A program made the position numbers and the translations under genes. The notes beneath the pieces were generated by a model. The model was not told the DNA's origin. It did no database searches and was given only the letters and a program-made list of their open reading frames with translations. Of a stretch of DNA of 7,305 bases, positions 1-5,052 are shown piece by piece; positions within the stretch are counted from its first letter, which is position 1; the number at the start of each line of letters is the position of its first letter. The DNA comes from Candidatus Poseidoniaceae archaeon (GTDB lineage Archaea; Thermoplasmatota; Poseidoniia; Poseidoniales; Poseidoniaceae): assembly GCA_029250385.1 (NCBI GenBank), contig JAQXFJ010000003.1, positions 1 through 7,305 of the forward strand, read 5' to 3'.

Positions 1-1161
1 CTCTAATTTGCCTTTACCAATCATTTGGTAGCAATCAGCAACATCGGTTGACATCCAACGTACTACATCTTCCAAAGAGCACTTCCCGTTATTGACATTT
101 GTTAGCATAACAGACAATGAGGTTTCCACTCCAGGCATTCCGCTAGGAGCATTAGGGAAACCCTTTGATTTATCTTCTAGAGTGTGTGGAGCGTGGTCAG
201 TAGCGATACATTGAATCGTACCATCTGTTAATCTTGACCACAGTATTTCTCTATCGGCTGCATATCTTATTGGTGGGTTCATCTGTAGTCTAACACCTTG
301 TTCAGCAACATCAGTCTCGTCAAAAGTTAGATGCTGTGGCAGAACTTCTGTGGTGATAATCGGGTGCTGTTCAGCCTTAGACGGTAGTGAGCAATAGTCG
401 GCCAAATAATCAGCCTCGATGCCTGAGGTTAGGTGGAGGATGTGTAATCTGTGGCCAGTTTTGACGGCTAATTCAACAGATAACTTAGTTGCCAATAATG
501 CAGTGATGTCATCTCTGTAATATGCGTGTGCAGCAACGTCAGTACGACCTTCAATTAATTTGCGACGCTCGTTCATCCTGTCTTCATCTTCAGCATGTAC
601 TGCAATTAGTCCAGCAGTTTCAGTAAAAATTCGTTCTAGAGCCACTTTATCCGAGACCAGCAAGGTTCCAGTTGATACGCCCATGAAGATCTTGATACCA
701 CAAATACCAGGTATGGCAATTGGCTTATCTTTAGTGCCAACAGCATCTTGTAAGTCCTCTACATTATCTTCAGTTGCTCCTATAAAAAATCCATAATTGT
801 TAACACACTTACTTGCCGCAGTGTCTAGTTTACCTTGCATTCCTACAAGAGTGGTAATCGATGGAACATTATTCGGCATATCTAGAAACGAAGTGATGCC
901 ACCACTTACCGCAGCCGCCGAGCCACTTCCTAAGTCCTCTTTTTCTGGTTGGCCAGGGTCTCTAAAATGTACTTGAGGATCAATACATCCCGGCAGTAGA
1001 TGTAGTCCGGTACCGTCAACAAACATTTCACCGTCATGGTTTTCTAAGGTACCAGTCTCGGAAATTTCAGTAATTATACCGTCTGATATACGTAAATCGC
1101 CTAATGTTGTAGTTTCAGGCAAGACCATTGTTGCCCCGCTGATTAAAATATTCCCCTTCAT
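1..1161 (-). CDS. pyrC: Dihydroorotase, C-terminus cut by window edge
   Basis: Catalyses reversible cyclisation of N-carbamoyl-aspartate to dihydroorotate, the third step of de novo pyrimidine synthesis, in the cytoplasm. The frame is open for 387 codons from the ATG at 1161 to the window edge; relatives of roughly 430-450 residues imply some 50 residues are missing. Amidohydrolase landmarks are visible: the first metal motif DPQVHFRDPG (61-70), MPNN (95-98), GIKIFMG with Lys157 at the position of the carbamylated bridging lysine, HAEDE with His189, HILHLTS with His240/His243, MNPP (294-297) and ATDHAPH with the catalytic Asp322. The first His of the usual HxH is Gln63, a variant I recall from Bacteroidetes-type dihydroorotases, so the gene need not be inactive. 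The RDPG motif, KIFMG and the NPP loop favour dihydroorotase over allantoinase or hydantoinase. It lies 51 bases downstream of mogA on the same strand. No strong ribosome-binding site is seen; AGGA ends 9 bases before the ATG. Confidence 0.9.
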   Translation of the reverse strand, partial: MKGNILISGATMVLPETTTLGDLRISDGIITEISETGTLENHDGEMFVDGTGLHLLPGCIDPQVHFRDPGQPEKEDLGSGSAAAVSGGITSFLDMPNNVPSITTLVGMQGKLDTAASKCVNNYGFFIGATEDNVEDLQDAVGTKDKPIAIPGICGIKIFMGVSTGTLLVSDKVALERIFTETAGLIAVHAEDEDRMNERRKLIEGRTDVAAHAYYRDDITALLATKLSVELAVKTGHRLHILHLTSGIEADYLADYCSLPSKAEQHPIITTEVLPQHLTFDETDVAEQGVRLQMNPPIRYAADREILWSRLTDGTIQCIATDHAPHTLEDKSKGFPNAPSGMPGVETSLSVMLTNVNNGKCSLEDVVRWMSTDVADCYQMIGKGKLE

Positions 1162-1212
1162 ACTATCAGTTCCTAAATACTCGGGGAAGTCGGTAATGAA
1201 TGAACTTTAAGG

Positions 1213-1797
1213 TCATCGTCTGCTAGAATCTTTGGGTCTGAATGCTTGGCAAACAGTATCGTTCATATCGATGTAAGGGCCACCGATTAAGTCTACACAA
1301 TAAGGCACAGCCCGCCAAATTTCATCAATAGTTTCTCTAATTGATTTAGGCCTGCCAGGTAGATTGAACACCAAACACTTCCCTCTAATACCGCCAATTT
1401 GTCTTGATAGTATGGCAGTAGGCACATACTGTAGCGATATTGCTCGCATTTGTTCGCCAAAGCCGTCTAGAATCTTATCGCATACCGCTGCAGTTGCTTC
1501 AGGAGTTACATCCCTTGAAGCAGGCCCTGTTCCTCCAGTAGTAACAACAACAGAGCAGCCTAAATCATCACACATTCGGATAATTTCGCGTTCAATCATT
1601 ACTTGATCGTCAGCTATGCATGAATAAATAATTTCTAAAGGACTGACTATCGCTTCCTTGAAAAATTGTAAAATTGCCGGCCCACCTTCATCTTGGTACT
1701 CACCAGAACTAGCTCTATCGCTGACAGTAATGATGCCAATTCTAGCCAAGTCGCCACAATTGCCGCTGATGCCCTGAATAATGGTTTGCGTATCCAA
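1213..1797 (-). CDS. mogA: MogA-type molybdopterin adenylyltransferase
   Basis: Adenylylates molybdopterin with ATP before metal insertion, a late step of molybdenum (or tungsten) cofactor synthesis, in the cytoplasm. The 194-residue length matches E. coli MogA (195), and I can align the two from memory almost end to end: ITVSDRASSGEYQD (23-36), TTGGTGPASRDVTPEAT (86-102), GFGEQMR (112-118), VPTAILSRQ (125-133), NLPGRPKSIRET (145-156), VPYC (164-167) and AFRPK (185-189). The two catalytic aspartates of MogA (Asp49, Asp82) correspond to Asp63 and Asp96 here. A short loop present in E. coli after the KSI segment is absent. The start is TTG; no ATG lies near the conserved N-terminus, and GGTGGT at 1801-1806 could serve as ribosome-binding site. 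It begins 12 bases after the stop of the membrane protein gene, so co-transcription is likely. No other cofactor-synthesis gene is in the window. Archaea commonly carry the MoaB form, so such a close MogA match is notable if this is an archaeon. Confidence 0.9.
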   Translation of the reverse strand: MDTQTIIQGISGNCGDLARIGIITVSDRASSGEYQDEGGPAILQFFKEAIVSPLEIIYSCIADDQVMIEREIIRMCDDLGCSVVVTTGGTGPASRDVTPEATAAVCDKILDGFGEQMRAISLQYVPTAILSRQIGGIRGKCLVFNLPGRPKSIRETIDEIWRAVPYCVDLIGGPYIDMNDTVCQAFRPKDSSRR

Positions 1798-1800
1798 AAG

Positions 1801-1806
1801 ACCACC
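1801..1806 (-). promoter_or_regulatory. Possible ribosome-binding site supporting the TTG start of mogA
   Basis: GGTGGT on the minus strand lies 3 bases upstream of the TTG; its GGTG part (1803-1806) is 5 bases away and matches the centre of the canonical GGAGGTGAT complement to the 16S rRNA 3' end. It falls in the 12-base gap after the membrane protein stop codon. It supports the non-ATG start but is short and could be chance. Confidence 0.35.
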
Positions 1807-1809
1807 GAA

Positions 1810-3912
1810 TCAATGTTCTCCGTATTTTGCTGCAACATCTGCATGGAAATTGTCTAGCAGAGTGTCCTCGAATAATTCCGTTTGTCTCCTGACTTTGGTT
1901 GAACGGATGTGTAAGAAGGCAGCGCCAACAAATACGATAATTATCAATGGAATTACCGCTTCAAGTTTGTATTGGTGCATGAATTTAACAATACCTTCAG
2001 CGGTATAGGCCCAAGTAATAGATGCGGCAGCCCCTCCAATGAATGTTGCTGCAAGTACTCTAGTGAATTTCATTCTGGACAATAGTCCAAGCATTGCACC
2101 GACAAGTACACCTGATGCCATAAATGGTATCCACACAAATACAATTAGCCCCCAGAATCCCCATTTGTTGATCATTTCACGCTTTTCATTAGCCATGTAT
2201 TCTACAGTGGATAGCGTGTTGCCGATAAAATTCGTTTGCAACATTTTGCCGCCAAGTCCGTCTTGTTTTGCGACAGCCACAATCCTGTCATCGTTCTTCC
2301 CACCACTTTCGACTCTTCCAGCACCAGATCTATCTGACAATGTGGAAACTTGATTTCTTGCTTTCACAATCAACTCTTGGCTGCCGAGTAAGTCTTGATT
2401 TCTATCAGAGATGTATCGATACAATTCCACTTCTACTTCATCGGTAGTCTTCTTAAATCTAAAGAAGGCAAATCGCTGAGTTGGCTTGTAAATTACTGAA
2501 ACAAAGATTACTTTATCATCACTAGTAACTACTGCACCTTCCATTCTAACATCAGTTCTTCTAGCAAAGAATAAGTCTAGACTATCTCTAACTTCATCCT
2601 CAACTCTTGAAAGAGTATGTAGTTCAGAAAAGAAAGATGCATAATCTTGCTCTTCTTCAGTATCTGCGCCTTCAGCGCCAGCACCGACCCCAACACCACT
2701 ATCAAAGTCAATAGCTTGGTTTACTCCAATTGTTTTGACAGTTAGTTGCACTGGTTTGAATACTCTGAAGATGGCGAATTCCTCTAACACTTCCCGGAGA
2801 ATTTCAGCACGAATATCCTTACTATCTGAGAGAGTACCATCCGTGTTTTTGTAAGGAACCATGATATCTATCGATAGTTCTCGAGATTCCAGTTTGTATA
2901 ACTCCCAATCAATGTCAATATGCAACCGTTTGGATGTTTTGCCAAGTATATCCTCAACCACTCTGGCAATGTGGGTTCTCGACAATATGTCGTCGGTTTC
3001 TTGGTGATATATTTTGTACATAACGGGATAGATGACTAGCAAAGTTACAGCAGAAAGTGACAGTGAGATAAAAGCCATCCACCACGCTGGAATACCTGCT
3101 GTTCCTCCAGTTAGCATTGCAGTTTCTCTGCCACCTCCTAGTTCAGCAGCCATCAAAAGATATCCCCATTCGCCAAGATCCTTGGTGGTCCAACATGTAC
3201 GGGGTCCAGGGTCAGAAATACTGACTTCTCTGTGAGATTCAGAGTCAACAAACGGTAGGAATGAAAAGAACCCTCCTCCCTTTATCTCGAGTTCGAAATC
3301 TATCTCTTTGGATAGTGATTCTGCTCCTTCAATTAGGGAAGCATTGACTAAATCATCGCTTTGATTGTAAACTTGCACTAGTAGAATAATTCGATATTCA
3401 CCAACCTCGAGTTCGTCAAAAGGGGCTCTAAATTCGCTTTTACCGCCTGAAACCTGAACAATTGTGTCATCAGTAGAATTTAGTAGCCAAGACTCACCAA
3501 CATAATTCAATATTGTGTAATTCATGTAGGCATAACCGTCTGGTAGATTTCTTCCAGAGAGGTCGAAGTACTCAGCATCATTCTCAGGGAACATGTGAAC
3601 CCACGGTTGGTCTTCGATATTTTGGCACTCATCACCAGTATCTAGGAAGGTTTCAGAGGCTTTGTAGTCAAGGGTAGTGGATGAGCCAAATATTCCACTT
3701 GACATACCAAATAGTAAGACTGCAAAGAATATTCCATATCCAATTCCAGCAAATAATATGTAATCTTCTTTGTTAGAAAGGAATCTACGTTTGCTGGTTT
3801 TAGTTTTTCGACGTCTGATTTCCTCTAGTTCTCGAGTGATTTTGTCTCTAGCTTTTTGCTCGACATCAACCTCTTCGATGGGCTCAGCCGACTGCTCGAT
3901 TTCCTCGCCCAT
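1810..3912 (-). CDS. Large membrane protein of unknown function with C-terminal small-multidrug-export-like domain
   Basis: I do not recognise the whole protein. With the ATG at 3912 it has 700 residues. Visible layout: an acidic then strongly basic N-terminal tail (1-50, basic patch RRRKTKTSKRR at 33-43), likely coiled in part; membrane helix 1 (about 51-75); a 200-residue probably extracytoplasmic domain (76-276) with only two cysteines (95, 240) and four N-x-S/T sequons (131, 145, 183, 190); membrane helix 2 (about 277-299); a charged cytoplasmic region (300-583) with a Gly/Ala/Glu linker (405-422); and three C-terminal helices (about 584-611, 616-640, 650-668). The C-terminal part (GFWGLIVFVWIPF, then G-rich and alanine-rich helices) resembles the small multidrug export family (Pfam Sm_multidrug_ex), whose function is itself poorly known. 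Orientation follows the positive-inside rule. Alternative starts are ATG 3921 and TTG 3936; I prefer 3912 because a TATA-like box is centred 26-27 bases upstream, the spacing for a leaderless archaeal transcript. mogA follows after 12 bases. Confidence 0.85.
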   Translation of the reverse strand: MGEEIEQSAEPIEEVDVEQKARDKITRELEEIRRRKTKTSKRRFLSNKEDYILFAGIGYGIFFAVLLFGMSSGIFGSSTTLDYKASETFLDTGDECQNIEDQPWVHMFPENDAEYFDLSGRNLPDGYAYMNYTILNYVGESWLLNSTDDTIVQVSGGKSEFRAPFDELEVGEYRIILLVQVYNQSDDLVNASLIEGAESLSKEIDFELEIKGGGFFSFLPFVDSESHREVSISDPGPRTCWTTKDLGEWGYLLMAAELGGGRETAMLTGGTAGIPAWWMAFISLSLSAVTLLVIYPVMYKIYHQETDDILSRTHIARVVEDILGKTSKRLHIDIDWELYKLESRELSIDIMVPYKNTDGTLSDSKDIRAEILREVLEEFAIFRVFKPVQLTVKTIGVNQAIDFDSGVGVGAGAEGADTEEEQDYASFFSELHTLSRVEDEVRDSLDLFFARRTDVRMEGAVVTSDDKVIFVSVIYKPTQRFAFFRFKKTTDEVEVELYRYISDRNQDLLGSQELIVKARNQVSTLSDRSGAGRVESGGKNDDRIVAVAKQDGLGGKMLQTNFIGNTLSTVEYMANEKREMINKWGFWGLIVFVWIPFMASGVLVGAMLGLLSRMKFTRVLAATFIGGAAASITWAYTAEGIVKFMHQYKLEAVIPLIIIVFVGAAFLHIRSTKVRRQTELFEDTLLDNFHADVAAKYGEH

Positions 3913-3920
3913 GACACGCA

Positions 3921-3935
3921 TGCTAGAAACTAGCA
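3921..3935. repeat. Perfect 15-base inverted repeat in the membrane-protein promoter
   Basis: TGCTAGAAACTAGCA: two 6-base arms around a 3-base centre. It lies between the TATA-like box and the preferred ATG (3912) of the membrane protein gene, so a protein bound there could block transcription initiation. Alternatively it is incidental: if translation starts at 3921 or 3936 it is partly or wholly coding. Confidence 0.4.
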
Positions 3936-3942
3936 AATTAAT
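3935..3942 (-). promoter_or_regulatory. TATA-like box upstream of the membrane protein gene
   Basis: ATTAATTT on the minus strand, centred 26-27 bases before the ATG at 3912, the usual distance from TATA centre to transcription start in archaea. This implies a leaderless mRNA starting at that ATG. It is only a loose match to the archaeal TTTAWATA consensus, and no convincing upstream purine-rich BRE element is seen. Confidence 0.3.
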
Positions 3943-3970
3943 GCATGGTTCATTTCACACATCAGCAAGA

Positions 3971-3980
3971 GCCTATAGGC
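3971..3980. repeat. 10-base perfect palindrome between tRNA-Phe and the membrane protein gene
   Basis: GCCTATAGGC, 22 bases beyond the tRNA 3' end. It has no loop and no following T-run, so it is not a typical terminator. Several 10-base palindromes are expected by chance in a window this long; it is listed only because it sits in one of the few non-coding gaps. Confidence 0.2.
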
Positions 3981-4002
3981 CGCTTGATTGCTCGCGATTA
4001 GT

Positions 4003-4078
4003 TGGTGGGTAGGGCCGGACTTGAACCGGCGACCTCAGCATCTTCAGTGCTGCGCTCTCCCAACTAAGCTACCTACCC
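4003..4078 (-). tRNA. tRNA-Phe (anticodon GAA), CCA encoded
   Basis: A complete 76-base cloverleaf without intron. Acceptor arms GGGTAGG (4072-4078) and CCTACCC (4007-4013) pair fully; the D arm is GCTT/GAGC with a GG-containing loop; the anticodon stem CAGCA/TGCTG encloses loop CTGAAGA, giving anticodon GAA for phenylalanine; the variable loop is AGGTC; the T arm GCCGG/CCGGC encloses TTCAAGT. The discriminator is A (4006), and CCA is encoded at 4003-4005. The base after the anticodon is G37, as in archaeal and eukaryotic tRNA-Phe, where it becomes m1G or a wyosine derivative; bacterial tRNA-Phe normally has A37. The gene lies 55 bases downstream of RNase PH on the same strand and may be co-transcribed with it; no promoter of its own is obvious. 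Confidence 0.96.
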
Positions 4079-4133
4079 GCAAGTACCTGCGGAATGATTT
4101 GGCATTTCAAATCTTCCAAAGAAAAGGTCATGA

Positions 4134-4958
4134 TTAGTTGATGCCATCAAGAATTGCTGCTTGAACTTCAAAAAGTCCGTCTAATCCAGCGTCCGCTTGT
4201 GCAATAAGGGCGAATAATTCCTCACCAGAGAAGGTAGACTCTTCGCCAGTACCTTGCAATTCAACATACTTGCCATCAGCAGTTTTTACCACATTCATAT
4301 CAACATCTGCATTGGAATCTAGTACGTAATCCAAGTCTAGGTACACATCCCCTTCAATTAATCCTACTGAGATGGCGGCTAAATCGTGGGGTATTACCTT
4401 ATTCTCATGCTCCATTTGTTGTTCTGGGGTTAAATTTGGAGCTTTCCAACCAGACTTTCTCTCTTCATCAGTCGGTCGTAAGTCAGTTGGCAAACATTGC
4501 CCATTGGCGATTAATCTCCTTACCGCCAAGCGCAGTGCTAAATTAGCTGCGGTGATCGATGCACATCTTGTTCCTCCATCAGCATTTAGGATATCACAAT
4601 CAACGTTTAAAGCAACAGGTCCTAATTGCTCTAAGTCTACTGCTGCACGAAGTGACCTAGCGATTAATCGCTCAATCTCTTGAGTCCGACCTTTGGCGCC
4701 TCGGCGTTCTCTGCGGAAGCGTGAATCAGTAGATCCAGGCAGGAGTGAGTATTCAGCATGAACCCAGCCTTTGTTAGAATCCCGCGGAAACCATCCAGGT
4801 AACCTCGCCTCCTTGGTGCAACATGCTAGTACCACAGTATCTCCCTGTCGGTAAAGAATAGAAGCGAGAGCATTTGTGGTAAAATCAATTTCAACCTCAA
4901 CATGTCTCATTTGGTTCGGTTTTCGGTCAGTTTCAAACTCAGTCTTGAATTTCGCCAT
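4134..4958 (-). CDS. rph: RNase PH (tRNA 3'-end phosphorolytic exoribonuclease), bacterial type
   Basis: Removes nucleotides from tRNA 3' ends using phosphate, releasing nucleoside diphosphates; the bacterial family acts as a ring-shaped hexamer. The 274-residue sequence carries the family core: GWVHAEYSLLPGST (64-77), KGRTQEIERLIARSLRA (89-105) with the phosphate-site arginine region, VDCDILNADGGTR (119-131), then AAISVGLIEGD (194-204), DLDYVLDSNADVDMNVV (208-224) with the metal-site aspartates, and VELQGTGEE..FSGEEL (232-248). These follow bacterial RNase PH better than the archaeal exosome subunit Rrp41. Two departures: the usual N-terminal GR-x-x-DQLRP segment is reduced to RKPNQMRHV, and about 27 extra residues, charged and polar, sit within 154-192. 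The ATG at 4958 is the only good start near the conserved region. tRNA-Phe is the next gene on the strand, and the thiolase is divergent upstream. A bacterial-type call is firm; whether the host is an archaeon is not. Confidence 0.92.
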   Translation of the reverse strand: MAKFKTEFETDRKPNQMRHVEVEIDFTTNALASILYRQGDTVVLACCTKEARLPGWFPRDSNKGWVHAEYSLLPGSTDSRFRRERRGAKGRTQEIERLIARSLRAAVDLEQLGPVALNVDCDILNADGGTRCASITAANLALRLAVRRLIANGQCLPTDLRPTDEERKSGWKAPNLTPEQQMEHENKVIPHDLAAISVGLIEGDVYLDLDYVLDSNADVDMNVVKTADGKYVELQGTGEESTFSGEELFALIAQADAGLDGLFEVQAAILDGIN

Positions 4959-4960
4959 GA

Positions 4961-4970
4961 TGTGCGCACA
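4961..4970. repeat. 10-base perfect palindrome next to the rph start codon
   Basis: TGTGCGCACA, 2 bases upstream of the RNase PH ATG, in the short leader. It could be an operator or a small mRNA structure, but palindromes of this length are expected by chance several times in the window. Confidence 0.2.
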
Positions 4971-5005
4971 ACTCTTCTTTCATCAAGTCTTCTCATTTTC
5001 TGCAC

Positions 5006-5013
5006 AAATTTAT
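5006..5013. promoter_or_regulatory. AT-rich box in the divergent rph / thiolase promoter region
   Basis: AAATTTAT (ATAAATTT on the minus strand) lies near the middle of the 94-base gap between the divergent starts, about 41 bases before the thiolase ATG and 47 before the RNase PH ATG. Being nearly symmetric, it could act as a TATA-like element in either direction, giving leaders of about 15-20 bases. No clear Shine-Dalgarno sequence precedes either gene. No matching bacterial -35/-10 pair stands out. Confidence 0.25.
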
Positions 5014-5052
5014 GATGAGCAGATTGAAGTTCTGAATCATGTTGGCTGCGCT

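Noticed and set aside
560..796. Plus-strand open frame of 78 codons inside the dihydroorotase gene
   Set aside because: Serine-rich, featureless shadow of a conserved enzyme gene on the other strand.
1647..1844. Minus-strand open frame of 65 codons across the membrane protein / mogA junction
   Set aside because: Shifted-frame overlap of two well-supported genes, with no recognisable features.
2039..2353. Plus-strand open frame of 104 codons opposite the membrane protein
   Set aside because: Its composition is what is expected from the complement of a coding sequence, and it has no start context or motif.
3913..3936. Longer starts (ATG 3921, TTG 3936) for the membrane protein
   Set aside because: No ribosome-binding site supports either, and the TATA-like spacing favours ATG 3912; they remain possible and change only the first 3 to 8 residues.
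4876..5052. Upstream extension of the thiolase frame adding 59 residues
   Set aside because: It overlaps the start of RNase PH on the opposite strand and shows no thiolase similarity; the ATG at 5053 opens directly onto the family N-terminus.
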